From an uncultured Caryophanales bacterium (GTDB taxonomy: Bacteria > Bacillota_I > Bacilli_A > RF39 > UBA660), in contig CANOBK010000002.1 in NCBI GenBank assembly GCA_947564265.1, forward strand, positions 1 to 64,000: a DNA stretch of 64,000 nucleotides. The letters run 5' to 3'. This document shows positions 32,932 through 42,405 of the stretch, in pieces (positions within the stretch are counted from its first letter, which is position 1; the number at the start of each line of letters is the position of its first letter). Below the pieces are notes generated by a model. It had not been told where the DNA came from. It saw only the letters and a program-made list of their open reading frames with translations, and did not search any database. The position numbers and the translations under genes are program-made.

Positions 32932-33642
32932 TTACGCACATATACTTTTAATTTGTTCTAACTTACTTGTAAGTTCATTAATTAATTGATTCTTCGAATC
33001 ACGTTCGTTTTTTACGATTTCTAATTCTTCTTTTAATTGTTGAATTTCACTTTCGTAATCTCTCTCTTGTGGTTTATCTACCCAAGGTAAGCATCCACCC
33101 CATGATTCTGTCGTGAATTGTCTATCAATAAACATTACTTCTTCTGGCTTCATGCAATAACCATTACTTACCCATTTACCGTTTGAATTTTGAATTAACT
33201 TATTTCCAGTACCTTTATCAGCATTTCCACAAATTAAGTGGATATGATTTGCAGTTGCACCATCTGTTCCTTCTTGGCAAATAGGTTCACCTGCTCTTAC
33301 AATAGATCCTACTTTAAATTTTGATGCGTAAGGATCATTGTCGCTAAAATGAGTTAGTCCAATAAATACTTTCATTTCTCCACTTGGAGTCATAACTTTT
33401 TCAGTTGACTCTAACCATATTGTATTTGTATAGGCATTCCCAACTCCAAATATTGCATTTACTTTCATATCAACAGTAGCGTAGTATTCATCTCTACCGC
33501 TATCTTTTCCAGCAATATCTATTGGATAATCTGCATAATTCTTTGAATTATACCAATGTGTTTTGTGAGAATCTGTTCCATGATATGACTGGGTTACTCT
33601 CATATTTTTCATTCCAAAAGTAAAATATTTCATATTATTCAT
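32932..33642 (-). CDS. Phage endolysin, M23 (LytM-type) endopeptidase with coiled-coil tail
   Basis: 236 residues from ATG 33642; a TTG three bases earlier is also possible. The M23 layout is present: an upstream Asp in YPIDIAGKDSG, His in GLTHFSD, the VGSIVRAGEPICQEGTDG strand and the metal-binding HxH in ANHIHL. It should cut peptide cross-links of peptidoglycan. The last 45 residues form a charged coiled coil (ESEIQQLKEELEIVKNERD and following) in place of a standard wall-binding domain. It overlaps the holin gene by eight bases, the usual lysis cassette. No signal peptide, so release depends on the holin. Confidence 0.78.
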   Translation of the reverse strand: MNNMKYFTFGMKNMRVTQSYHGTDSHKTHWYNSKNYADYPIDIAGKDSGRDEYYATVDMKVNAIFGVGNAYTNTIWLESTEKVMTPSGEMKVFIGLTHFSDNDPYASKFKVGSIVRAGEPICQEGTDGATANHIHLICGNADKGTGNKLIQNSNGKWVSNGYCMKPEEVMFIDRQFTTESWGGCLPWVDKPQERDYESEIQQLKEELEIVKNERDSKNQLINELTSKLEQIKSICA

Positions 33643-33838
33643 CAACTTCTTTCTTATAGTTTGAACTAGAAATCATTAATACTGTTCCTAGTAAAGTATC
33701 TATAGCCATGATTGTACCACTTACCTCTTGACTCAAAGGTAATCCCCATAACCCTGCTATAGTTACATAGAACGTAGCCAAGGCTGGTAGTACAATCTGT
33801 GCTATAAATTTTAAAATATCATAAGTTTTATTTTTCAT
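33635..33838 (-). CDS. Phage holin (phi LC3/Holin_1-like)
   Basis: 67 residues with two hydrophobic segments (about 8-28 and 38-57) and a charged C-terminus (SSSNYKKEVDE). The text ILKFIAQIVLPALATFYVTIAGLWGLP followed by TIMAIDTLLGTVL is typical of phi LC3-type holins, which open the membrane to let the endolysin out. It lies directly upstream of the endolysin. Confidence 0.85.
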   Translation of the reverse strand: MKNKTYDILKFIAQIVLPALATFYVTIAGLWGLPLSQEVSGTIMAIDTLLGTVLMISSSNYKKEVDE

Positions 33839-34131
33839 AGTTTTCCTTCTTTCTCTAATTTACTTACTTTTTTATGAATATACGAATTAAGATGTAGTTC
33901 GTTTGTATAATGATCGTATGCTTCGTAGAATCGTTCTCTTTCTACGTCATCTATTTCTTCTCCTCGCTCAACTTCTTTTAAAAAAGAAACGAGGAAGTTT
34001 TTTGTGCACTCCTCGTCAACTTTTCGAATATCTTCTTGTATATCTTCTTTCATTTTATCTAGTTTTTTGCTTAATCCATCTAAGAGTGAATCAGCTAGTA
34101 GTTCAGCTAATTTATTTAATATTTTTTTCAT
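33835..34131 (-). CDS. Small helical phage protein before the holin
   Basis: 98 residues, highly charged. An amphipathic N-terminal helix (ILNKLAELLADSLLDGLSKKL) is followed by acidic helices (DIQEDIRKVDEECTK, EEIDDVERERFYEAYDHY). There is no membrane segment. Its place between tail fibre and holin is often held by XhlA- or DUF-type accessory lysis genes, but I cannot match a family. It overlaps the holin start by four bases. Confidence 0.55.
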   Translation of the reverse strand: MKKILNKLAELLADSLLDGLSKKLDKMKEDIQEDIRKVDEECTKNFLVSFLKEVERGEEIDDVERERFYEAYDHYTNELHLNSYIHKKVSKLEKEGKL

Positions 34132-34148
34132 TTCAACCTCCTATTCTC

Positions 34149-35363
34149 CTATCTATAAATAAAATAAACATTAACTTCGACCGTGTATCCGCTTCTAGGT
34201 TGTCCGAATATTGCTGAAACATTTGCATTTCCATTTGAGGCCTTATTTACTGTCAGTCTTGCAAAATTATCTCCGCCAGCTCCTCCTGAATCAGGAAAAA
34301 CAATATTATTTTCGCCGTTTGTAGCACTTAAAATTCCCGTAGTACCAGGAAGAATTTTAATTTTTGAAATTGGAATGTCTATCTCTTTATTAACTATTAA
34401 ATTGTTTGTAGACGTAGGTGCATTAAAACTGACTTTAACAACGTAAACATCCTTGCCATCTACTTTGTAGCCACATTTAGCAGGAGATTCGTTTGTTATC
34501 AAATTATTATGTTTTATTTGATTTACTGCATGGATAGTAGGTGCATTAGTAGTACTATCACTTTCTAAACTGTTTTCTGCTTCTGCCATTAATGGAGTTG
34601 TTTTTACTGCTTTGATAATATAACGAAGTGCCAAATACGGTTGCATATTATTATGTGATTGAGATTCTCCCGCTTTTCCTGTATAGATTGGTGATGGTTT
34701 AGTACTGTCTGCACCATTCCAAGAATTGTAAATAGAAATACCACCTGAACCTGCATTTAAATTAATTGCTTGACCATTTTCAGCTGACCAAGTAAGTCCT
34801 TGATGATAATGTTCAGGCATTTCATCAATAGTTATTTGATGTTCATATTCTCCACCAGTTTTAGCTAAAGTAAATGAATGTGTTGTATCAAAATTTCCTA
34901 TTCCTACAATTACTCTACCTTTTAAATTTGGAGTTCTAAATTTCGTTGGATCATTATCGGTTGGTAAATTAAAGGCGGTACCGATAATTGCGTATAGGTC
35001 ACTATACTCTGTTACCGAATATTGTTCTCCGTCGCAATCTAAAGAATCATCTGGAATTATAGTACCTGCAAAAGCTCTAACCGTTCCAACTGGATCAGAA
35101 CTACCTCCACCTGAACCTCCGCTACTATTATTTAAGACATAGTTTTCTAGATTTTTAATACCGCTTTCTATATGATTTAAGGTTGTTGCATTGATAGGAG
35201 TTTTGCCACTGTATTCTGGCATAGTGAATTCTCCAGTTTGCATATCTACTATTCCAGGTTTAACTAAAGTTCCATTTTCAAAATTAATTCGTTCGTATGG
35301 TGTATATTCTGTATTTTCAATGATTGGTGTATCTGTATCTAATACCTGAATTTCATCATTCAT
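34149..35363 (-). CDS. Phage tail fibre protein with collar domain
   Basis: 404 residues. The N-terminus (IDMQTGEFTMPEYSGKTPI-like, INATTLNHIESGIKNLE) is a common fibre attachment text. After a Gly/Ser linker (about 80-90) comes the phage tail collar motif: DPVGTVRAFAGTIIPDDSLDCDGEQYSVTEYSDL, then GTAFNLP and FRTPNLKGRVIVG. A beta-rich C-terminal tip has His-rich MPEHYHQG and the MQPYLALRYIIK motif. It is likely part of the adsorption device. It overlaps the S74 fibre gene by eight bases. Confidence 0.78.
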   Translation of the reverse strand: MNDEIQVLDTDTPIIENTEYTPYERINFENGTLVKPGIVDMQTGEFTMPEYSGKTPINATTLNHIESGIKNLENYVLNNSSGGSGGGSSDPVGTVRAFAGTIIPDDSLDCDGEQYSVTEYSDLYAIIGTAFNLPTDNDPTKFRTPNLKGRVIVGIGNFDTTHSFTLAKTGGEYEHQITIDEMPEHYHQGLTWSAENGQAINLNAGSGGISIYNSWNGADSTKPSPIYTGKAGESQSHNNMQPYLALRYIIKAVKTTPLMAEAENSLESDSTTNAPTIHAVNQIKHNNLITNESPAKCGYKVDGKDVYVVKVSFNAPTSTNNLIVNKEIDIPISKIKILPGTTGILSATNGENNIVFPDSGGAGGDNFARLTVNKASNGNANVSAIFGQPRSGYTVEVNVYFIYR

Positions 35364-36477
35364 TATTACACCTTCTTTCTAGCTCAATTACTCTTTTATT
35401 TAATTCTTGGCAATATTGTATTAAAGCATTAGTAATATTGTTATAACTAATTGAATAAAAATCATTTTCATCTTTTTGTAAAAAGTATTTTGCATATTCT
35501 TTATTTATATAATCTTGTGCAATTAATCCAATATGTTTTTTATTTTTGTTTTTTTTGTATTCATATTCTTTGATTTTAAGATCATTTATCCAAGAAACAT
35601 CGCTAATGCATTTTATTTTTGTTTTTAATCTTTTATCAGATCCTATTGATGGTTCATCATCAAAACTTGCGTGACCCTTAACATTGACAAACTCACTATT
35701 TAAATTTAAGGCTTCTGTTGAATTGTTTACTCTTGCTCTTCTTAAATAAGTTTTATCACTAAAATATAAAAACTTCATATCGAGATTTCCACCAGAATTT
35801 TCACCAACGTAAAGATTGTTTCCAACATGCGCGTCTTTATTTGTATTAATATCACCATCAACAAATTTTGCACCAGTCGCAATCATATATCCTTTCTCAT
35901 CTAGTTTAAAATTATCAGTATCGATTTTTAACCTGTTACCAACAATTTCAATTAATTGAGTGCTGATGTTAAGCGCATTTACTACATCTCCTGAAGAAAC
36001 CTTGAGAGCAATTTCATCGGCAAGTAATTTAATCATTGCACTGACTTGTTCATTGTCAGCTTTTCTAGATACTTCTAACAAAATCTTATCCATTGTCTGT
36101 TTAATTGAAGAATTAAGTTCCATTTTCATCGCGAAAAACTTATTCATTTCTGAATTAGTTAAATACTGAATTTTCATATTTAAATCAGTAAATTCTTTGA
36201 TATATACATAGTTATCGCCCTCAAAAAGAGTAATTTCAGGCAGATCTAGTATTGTTTGTTGCTCTTCTTCTAATTTTCTTAAAACGCCATATTTGTCTAT
36301 ATAACATCTTCGAATAATAGTACCAAGCAATTTTTTATCATCATCTGTAATGATTTTTAATTTATCATACACATCATCAATTGACCTAAGAGGACACCCA
36401 ATATCAAACTGATATTCTCGAATCTCTTCACTAGGATTGTTTCTTGGTTGTTTATCTACGCATAGTGTTAATTTCAT
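35356..36477 (-). CDS. Phage tail fibre protein with S74 intramolecular chaperone
   Basis: 373 residues. A baseplate-binding N-terminus is followed by helical, coiled-coil-like sequence (NSSIKQTMDKILLEVSRKAD) and a beta region with DGDINTNKDAHVGNNLYVG. The C-terminal about 100 residues are a peptidase S74 chaperone: SDKRLKTKIKCI, KIKEYEYK, HIGLIAQDY, ending in helix IQYCQELNKRVIELERR. Such domains help trimer folding and then cut themselves off at the Ser of SDxRLK. Confidence 0.8.
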   Translation of the reverse strand: MKLTLCVDKQPRNNPSEEIREYQFDIGCPLRSIDDVYDKLKIITDDDKKLLGTIIRRCYIDKYGVLRKLEEEQQTILDLPEITLFEGDNYVYIKEFTDLNMKIQYLTNSEMNKFFAMKMELNSSIKQTMDKILLEVSRKADNEQVSAMIKLLADEIALKVSSGDVVNALNISTQLIEIVGNRLKIDTDNFKLDEKGYMIATGAKFVDGDINTNKDAHVGNNLYVGENSGGNLDMKFLYFSDKTYLRRARVNNSTEALNLNSEFVNVKGHASFDDEPSIGSDKRLKTKIKCISDVSWINDLKIKEYEYKKNKNKKHIGLIAQDYINKEYAKYFLQKDENDFYSISYNNITNALIQYCQELNKRVIELERRCNNE

Positions 36478-38234
36478 TAATCACAACTCCCTTCTGTTAC
36501 GCCCATAGGATATAAATTGTCATTAGGATATAAATTTGAAAGTTCACCATCAAATACAATAATTCCCTTTTTTATTATCAATAAATTAATATTAGTAGCA
36601 GTTCTTAGACTGATTCGAACAAATTTTACATTGTTAGGAACATTGAAAGTTATATTTTTATATTCTGAATTTTTATTATATCCTAGCGAATTCCAACTCT
36701 TGCCAACAACAAAATTTTTGTTACTATCGTAAAAACAAATACCAAAATTGTTAGTCCCACCAATTAACGCTTTATTAATGCAATAATCTTCATTTTGACT
36801 TACTTCAATAAAATCAGTTAAATTCCAAGCACTCTGAGAACTTACAACACCACTTGAAATTACAGCTCCAACTTGATAACTTAATTTATTTTTTTCAAAA
36901 AGATTTTCTGCTGGATATAAATAAAGTATTTTTTTGGTATTTCCTTGCAATTCAAACGAAATCGGCTGATACTCTAAAGAATCACCTAATTTTAACTGGT
37001 TTTTCCCTTCCTCTTCTCGTAGAAAATCATATTTGTGATTAATATTTAGAATTGTCTCATCTACTGTCATCTCTAGTGTATTTATCTTCTCATCATACTT
37101 GTTTACTTCACTTGCAAGCGCTTCTATTCTTTGAGAATTGTGATCTACATCTAATTGTACCTTTTTTATTGACTCCTTAGTACTTCCTGCGAGTGGATAA
37201 TTAGATGTGGTTTTATTTTGTACTCCTGCTTTAATCGTACACCGGATTCTATTTTCGGTTTGAACTGATAAAATAGTAGTTTTTATCCAACTTCCATCTT
37301 TAGTTTGAATCTCTATAATATCATTTATATCTAATAAAAAATTATCTAACAAATTGATTGCCTCGAAAGGAATGATTGATAAATTCTTCAAGTTATTGTA
37401 AACAAATTCTGCTTTTTGTTCTCTTACTAAGTCAACAAATGGATTATCTTCAATTCTCCACTCAAACTTTGGATTAGGAAGTTCTTGTGCACTTGGATAT
37501 GTAATATCATTATTTATATTTTTTCTTCCAAGTACAACCATATCAACAGTTCCAAATTGTTTTTCTTTTGTTAACTTCAAATACTGATAGAAGTAGTATT
37601 TCAGTCCTGTTTCTGTTGTTTTTTTTATTTCTACCTTACCAGTTCTAGAAAACAGTGCTATACAACCTCGCATTTCAGCATATCTACTTATTGCTTCCCT
37701 TAGATAGGTAGTTTCTAGATAATTAGGTTTTTCAGTTATTATATCGTTATGAGGAAAATCCTCGTTTTCTAATTCGTAGCCATACTTTAAAAGTGATTTT
37801 TTTATCCAAACTAAACTATTGCAAGGATATTCATTTGGATCTTCAAACAAAATAGTTCCTGCTTTCTTTGCTCTGTCATAAGCTGTAATTGTTAGATATA
37901 ATCCAGAATCAGAACTTTTAATATCCTCTGCAGAGGCTTTAAAAATTCCTTGTGGAATCCACTCTACTGAACCACCTATTATTAATCCCCTATACACTTC
38001 AAATTCTTTGTTTTCAAAATCAATATAACCGTCTTTTATCCAAAATTCAAAAGAACAAGATTTAATTGGAAATCCTCCAATCATTTTCTCGTTCTCATGT
38101 GAAAATTTTGGATACGTTTTTATATACTTAGAACCATCATATGTTTTTCCATCTAATACAATTTTTGATCTAGACTCTCTAGATAATGCACTTGCCAATT
38201 CTAGATACTTATTGCTTGCCTTATACATATTCAT
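36477..38234 (-). CDS. Phage tail/baseplate protein (Tal-like)
   Basis: 585 residues. The N-terminal part has YKASNKYLELASALSRESRSKIVLDG and beta-hub text (YITITAYDRAKKAG-like), the type found in the tail-associated hub of siphophages. A long linker (EVNKYDEKINTLEMTVDETI) leads to a C-terminal beta domain (FIEVSQNEDYCI, VRISLRTATNINL) that may bind sugars or other fibres. It overlaps the preceding tail gene by 14 bases and the next fibre gene by one. The hub call rests on position and N-terminal text; no peptidase motif is visible. Confidence 0.65.
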   Translation of the reverse strand: MNMYKASNKYLELASALSRESRSKIVLDGKTYDGSKYIKTYPKFSHENEKMIGGFPIKSCSFEFWIKDGYIDFENKEFEVYRGLIIGGSVEWIPQGIFKASAEDIKSSDSGLYLTITAYDRAKKAGTILFEDPNEYPCNSLVWIKKSLLKYGYELENEDFPHNDIITEKPNYLETTYLREAISRYAEMRGCIALFSRTGKVEIKKTTETGLKYYFYQYLKLTKEKQFGTVDMVVLGRKNINNDITYPSAQELPNPKFEWRIEDNPFVDLVREQKAEFVYNNLKNLSIIPFEAINLLDNFLLDINDIIEIQTKDGSWIKTTILSVQTENRIRCTIKAGVQNKTTSNYPLAGSTKESIKKVQLDVDHNSQRIEALASEVNKYDEKINTLEMTVDETILNINHKYDFLREEEGKNQLKLGDSLEYQPISFELQGNTKKILYLYPAENLFEKNKLSYQVGAVISSGVVSSQSAWNLTDFIEVSQNEDYCINKALIGGTNNFGICFYDSNKNFVVGKSWNSLGYNKNSEYKNITFNVPNNVKFVRISLRTATNINLLIIKKGIIVFDGELSNLYPNDNLYPMGVTEGSCD

Positions 38235-38622
38235 CTGGTATTTGTTGTATAAAGCTTACTTCATAAGCATTACAAACAAACTCTCCATTTATTAAATACT
38301 CTGGTTCTACATTTTCTAAAACAATATAACATTTCTTATCTACGAATTTTTGCTCTCTAAAATCAAAGAAACGGATTATTCCGTTTCTTTTTTTAGCACA
38401 TTGCAATAATTTTACAGTTTCTTTTTCTTCTGGTACCTCATATTTTGCAATAAAAGTCATTCTTTCAGGAAGTGGATCTAAATACATTACATTTTCATCT
38501 GTTGCACCTGCTCCATCCCCATCTGTCTGTGGATATGAGTACGCTACTTTTTGAGCATGAAAAAAAGAGGTAACCCCCTCTTGTGTAATTGAATAATCAT
38601 ATTTATTTATTAACTCATTCAT
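38221..38622 (-). CDS. Phage tail protein, probable distal-tail/DUF6711-like
   Basis: 133 residues with SD AGGAAGTG. It has a beta-rich text (YDYSITQEGVTSFFHA, RMTFIAKYEVPEEKET, CYIVLENVEPEYL). In this place, between tape measure and hub, siphophages carry a small adaptor or distal tail protein. I place it by context; the family link is tentative. Confidence 0.55.
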   Translation of the reverse strand: MNELINKYDYSITQEGVTSFFHAQKVAYSYPQTDGDGAGATDENVMYLDPLPERMTFIAKYEVPEEKETVKLLQCAKKRNGIIRFFDFREQKFVDKKCYIVLENVEPEYLINGEFVCNAYEVSFIQQIPDEYV

Positions 38623-38633
38623 TTCATCACTTC

Positions 38634-41219
38634 CTAAGTATTTAATAATATTTTTCCTTCTTTAACTTGAGTTTCATTAATTTCATCAATCATCATTCTT
38701 CCATCTGGATATTTATGAATAATAGTAATTTCAAGTTTACCGCCACTTCCACCATTACCATATTTCTTGAATCCTCTTTCAATCGCATCATCTAACTTTG
38801 GCTCTGGAGCTACAATTTCGTTACTTTTTCCTTCACCTACCATGACTAATTGCGGATTTCTTGCTTTAAACCATGCTCCTTCTGCTAATTGTGGAATTTG
38901 AGGCACTTTTATAGTAGGCATCCAATTAAATGGCTTAGCGCCCATTATATTAATTCCTTTAATTCTTTTTAATGCAGAATTAATTCCATCAAAAGGAATA
39001 CTAACCACTTTATTAATACCCTTAATTATAGTATTTACTATAGTTTTGAAAGCATTGACAATTCCATCTTTAATACCATCAAATATTTTTCCACCTGTCG
39101 AAAAGACATTTTTAACAGTTTGCCAAGCATTTCCAAATATGTTTCCAAAGAATGAAGCCACACTTGCAAAAACACTTTTAATTCCTTCCCATGCCTGAGA
39201 TGCACCATTTGTTAATCCGTCCCACATTCCAGAAAAGAAACTTCCTAACGGTTGTATTATTGTTGAATTAAACCATTCACAAGCACCATTCCATACACTA
39301 ACTATCCAGTTCCAACATGCACCTGCTGCTGCACTAACATCATCCCAATGTTTAATTAGTAGTAAAATTCCAGCTACTAACAATGATATAACACCTATCA
39401 CAAGTGTAATTGGAGACGTTAAAACAGCCATAATTCCAGCAAAAATACCTGTGACTGTATTACAAACTATCATCACACCGTTATAGATTGCGATTGCCCC
39501 AGATATAATCCCTATTGTAATTGCTAAACCTTCAAGAAGAGCCATCGCAACTTCATTTTTGCTTATCCAATTTAATGCATCGCCAATACTATTTAACACT
39601 TTAACTATTATTCCGCCAGTCCATTTTGCTATTGGTGATAAAGCATTTTCCCAAAACCAATCCCATAATGGTTTTATATCTTTGATAGCAGAGTTTAAAA
39701 TGTCCAAAGCAGAGGATAATAAACTTAAAAACGTGGGTATTACATCATTGATAGTCCAGCCTGCAACAGGCAATAAAACTTTGTCATAAAACCATAGAAG
39801 CCCTTCTCCAATATTCTTTCTGAACGGAACTAGAGATTCCCATAAAGTTTCTAAACTGTCTTGTATTTTTGGAAAATCTATATTTTTTATAGCTTTTGCA
39901 GTGGAGTTAAAAAAATGTGGTAGAAAATCTTCTATTGTATAAGTTGCCATAGGAACTAACAGATTAAAATAGAAACTCTCTAATAACCCTAACGTCCCAT
40001 CTGCTAGAAATCCTAAACTATCCCGCAAATTATGAAAACTATTTATTAAGTTATCAAAACTAATCTTCTTTAGAGGCTCTATATAAGACATAATTTTGTC
40101 TACTATTTTTTGCATTTGTGGACTAATGGTGTCATCTACTGTTGGTGTTGAAACTGTTGGAGTTGAAATGCCTATACCACTTGAAGAACCTCCTCCACCA
40201 CTAGAAGAACTATTCTTGGTATTAGTTAATATATTGAGTTTATCATACCCCATTACTGCCTTCTGTACCTTTTTAGAGGCACTAGCAATGTCGTCGGCAG
40301 ATTGTATTGCACTAGCACCCAAATCGTTATACTGTGATGCTGTATTTGAAATTACTTGTTGTTGTTTTCCAAATAGTAGTGATGTGAATTTGCTAAATCC
40401 ATCTGCTACTACCTGCAGTTTAGATATAACAATGTTTAAACATTTAACTATCGGAGTAAATAAATTAATAAATCCTTGTCCTAAACTAGCTTTTAATTGA
40501 TCAAACCGAAGGGATAAAACTCTAACTTGATTTGCCCAGCCATCACTTGTTCTTGCAAAATCACCAGTTGCAGATGCCAATTGATTTTGTACAAATGAAT
40601 ATCTTAGGCTTACTTTCTCAGCCTCCGTCATCTTATCAATGGTTTTTGAAAAACCATTTCGTAAAGCATATTCATTTAGTGCAGTTTGAGTCATTACAAT
40701 ACCCAAATCTTTTAATGTTTCCGTTTCACCTGTCCAGACAGACTTTAATTTGGTATATGCTAGTTCTTGGCTTATATTATAAAAAGATGAAACATCTCCA
40801 ACTAATCCAGTAACTGTTTTTGACATTTCGAAAGCTGCTTGTTCTGAGAAACCAAATGATTTAGACATTGCACCAAAAGTACCCATATACTTCTTTGTCG
40901 CCAATTCCGATAGTCCAAATTGATTGATTGCATTTTTTGCAAAATTATTAACTTGACTATTTATATTCGGAAAAACCACATCAACTACGTTTTGTACTTC
41001 TGCTAAATCTGATCCTAGATCAATACATGATTTAGTAAATTTAGAAATCGCTGTTACAGAAAGAGCAAGCGCTATTGTTTTGCCAATTTTACCAAATGTT
41101 TTTGAAAAGGCATTTTCTGTACTTGATAATGTATTTCTTATATTTTTATCATATGATTTAGTATCGAAGGCTGTATTAAAATATACAGTACCTGCATTTG
41201 CATTATTACCTATTATCAC
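38634..41219 (-). CDS. Phage tail tape measure protein
   Basis: 861 residues. It begins with a helical region (DTKSYDKNIRNTLSSTENAFSKTFGK), a TMP core (AEVQNVVDVVFPNINSQVNNFAKNAINQFGL) and long amphipathic helices. Hydrophobic segments lie near residues 570-635, followed by Trp-rich repeats (WDDVSAAAGACWNW, SGMWDGLTNGASQAWEGI). It sets tail length and is threaded through the tube. The start is uncertain: the GTG at 41219 lies inside the GGAGGTG SD, so a rare downstream ATA codon is possible. It begins 13 bases inside the end of the gpT-like frame. Confidence 0.88.
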   Translation of the reverse strand: MIIGNNANAGTVYFNTAFDTKSYDKNIRNTLSSTENAFSKTFGKIGKTIALALSVTAISKFTKSCIDLGSDLAEVQNVVDVVFPNINSQVNNFAKNAINQFGLSELATKKYMGTFGAMSKSFGFSEQAAFEMSKTVTGLVGDVSSFYNISQELAYTKLKSVWTGETETLKDLGIVMTQTALNEYALRNGFSKTIDKMTEAEKVSLRYSFVQNQLASATGDFARTSDGWANQVRVLSLRFDQLKASLGQGFINLFTPIVKCLNIVISKLQVVADGFSKFTSLLFGKQQQVISNTASQYNDLGASAIQSADDIASASKKVQKAVMGYDKLNILTNTKNSSSSGGGGSSSGIGISTPTVSTPTVDDTISPQMQKIVDKIMSYIEPLKKISFDNLINSFHNLRDSLGFLADGTLGLLESFYFNLLVPMATYTIEDFLPHFFNSTAKAIKNIDFPKIQDSLETLWESLVPFRKNIGEGLLWFYDKVLLPVAGWTINDVIPTFLSLLSSALDILNSAIKDIKPLWDWFWENALSPIAKWTGGIIVKVLNSIGDALNWISKNEVAMALLEGLAITIGIISGAIAIYNGVMIVCNTVTGIFAGIMAVLTSPITLVIGVISLLVAGILLLIKHWDDVSAAAGACWNWIVSVWNGACEWFNSTIIQPLGSFFSGMWDGLTNGASQAWEGIKSVFASVASFFGNIFGNAWQTVKNVFSTGGKIFDGIKDGIVNAFKTIVNTIIKGINKVVSIPFDGINSALKRIKGINIMGAKPFNWMPTIKVPQIPQLAEGAWFKARNPQLVMVGEGKSNEIVAPEPKLDDAIERGFKKYGNGGSGGKLEITIIHKYPDGRMMIDEINETQVKEGKILLNT

Positions 41220-41565
41220 CTCCGAACATTGATTTTACAATTTGATGAAAATATTTTGTCTGTCTTTTCTTTTCTTCATCACTTAATCTTGATTTTTGTG
41301 ACATTTTAAAAACAGACCATTTATTTCTTATTTCTTTTTCTTCTTTGCTCATTTCTTGGATTTTTTTGAAATCATTCTCTGAACGAATACGAATTAAATT
41401 TCCTAAAGGGGTATCACCATTTAGACGTGTTAACAATTGATAATATTCTTGTGCCGAAATTTCTTCATATTCCCTATGAAGTCTAATTCCATATTGTTGA
41501 ACAAATGAAGCCACTATTGCATCCCAGTCAAAGTCTTCATCATAAAAGGCTTCCTGGGAAATTAG
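41206..41565 (-). CDS. Tail assembly chaperone second frame (gpT-like), made by -1 frameshift
   Basis: The -1 frame after the slippery site reads on for 119 residues, through ISQEAFYDEDFDWDAIVASF and then QQYGIRLHREYEEISAQEYYQ, matching the Gp15/gpT-type second part of tail chaperones. It is normally made only as a fusion with the upstream frame (41565-41879), joined at base 41565. An internal GTG at 41514 has no clear SD. The fusion would be about 224 residues and binds the tape measure protein next door during tail assembly. Confidence 0.8.
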   Translation of the reverse strand, partial: LISQEAFYDEDFDWDAIVASFVQQYGIRLHREYEEISAQEYYQLLTRLNGDTPLGNLIRIRSENDFKKIQEMSKEEKEIRNKWSVFKMSQKSRLSDEEKKRQTKYFHQIVKSMFGGDNR

Positions 41566-41879
41566 TTTTTTTCTGATTGTTCTTTAATCTCTTCGAATGA
41601 TTTTCCCGTAATTGCACTCATTGTATAATAAGTCAAATTAATATATCCTTCTACAGTTAAATCCATATCTAATATTTCCTTTGCTTTTTCAACTCCAAAA
41701 GCAAACTCAAAGATCTTTCGTTCTTTCTCACTTTGTGATAACTCATCATTGGATTGTACATCTGTGATTTTGTCCAGTGTAGATTTTCTATCATCTACGA
41801 TATATAAATTATCTCCAATTTTTAAACTTGGATGATTATCTCCTGTTAAGATTTTGTTTTCAGTATCAATTATTCTCAT
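41562..41879 (-). CDS. Tail assembly chaperone first frame (gpG-like)
   Basis: 105 residues, ending TAA at 41562. Text such as MRIIDTENKILTGDNHPSLKI and the helical second half (ILDMDLTVEGYINLTYYTMSA) fits the small first-frame chaperone found between tail tube and tape measure. Its last codons hold an AAAAAAC heptamer just before the stop. Confidence 0.8.
   Translation of the reverse strand: MRIIDTENKILTGDNHPSLKIGDNLYIVDDRKSTLDKITDVQSNDELSQSEKERKIFEFAFGVEKAKEILDMDLTVEGYINLTYYTMSAITGKSFEEIKEQSEKN
41565..41571 (-). promoter_or_regulatory. -1 programmed frameshift site (AAAAAAC)
   Basis: On minus the codons are GAA-AAA-AAC-TAA. The heptamer A-AAA-AAC matches X-XXY-YYZ and lies one codon before the stop. 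Slipping back one base continues into the gpT-like frame with no further stop. Confidence 0.85.
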
Positions 41880-41917
41880 TTTACTTTCCCTCTTTCCTTA
41901 ATTATTTATAAAAAATA

Positions 41918-41940
41918 GGGAGTAGTTATTTTCTACTCCC
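41918..41940 (-). terminator. Terminator-like hairpin after the major tail protein
   Basis: Perfect arms GGGAGTAG and CTACTCCC with a seven-base loop, then TATTTTTTAT on minus. It probably cuts down expression of genes after the tail tube. Confidence 0.65.
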
Positions 41941-41941
41941 A

Positions 41942-42397
41942 TTATGCTTTTGCATGTTCTGTAAATACTGGTTCTCCATCACTTTCAAGATCAAATTCTA
42001 GCGGTTGTATATCTGTAGATTCTCCACCTAACCAATTTGTTATTTTTAATACACATTTCATCTCTAATTTGTCTCCATTTGGAAATGTTAATTTGAATTT
42101 AGAACAACAATATCTACCATTTTTTAGTGCTAGACCTGCTACATAATCATTTCCTTCGTCGCCATAATTACGTTTTCCAGCTAGTGAAATTGTAATTGCC
42201 TTCGCAGTTACTAAAAGACGTCTCCATCCTTTAGCATCCATTGGATACCATTCTTGTGAATCACTAGTTATATTCATAGAAAAATTATTCATATCAGCAA
42301 TGGTTTTCATATCCTCATCAGCTGATGATTCACCTTTAATTCCGATTGCAAAATCTAAATCATAAACTGGCATTACTCCAGTTGTAAATGTTGCCAT
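41942..42397 (-). CDS. Phage major tail (tube) protein
   Basis: 151 residues. The text MATFTTGVMPVYDLDFAIGIKG, a central SDSQEWYPMDAKGWRRLLVTAKAITISLAGKRNYGDEGND and a C-terminal QPLEFDLESDGEPVF are typical of tail tube proteins of Gram-positive siphophages. A hairpin right after the gene fits high, separate expression. Confidence 0.88.
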   Translation of the reverse strand: MATFTTGVMPVYDLDFAIGIKGESSADEDMKTIADMNNFSMNITSDSQEWYPMDAKGWRRLLVTAKAITISLAGKRNYGDEGNDYVAGLALKNGRYCCSKFKLTFPNGDKLEMKCVLKITNWLGGESTDIQPLEFDLESDGEPVFTEHAKA

Positions 42398-42405
42398 ATT
42401 ATTCC

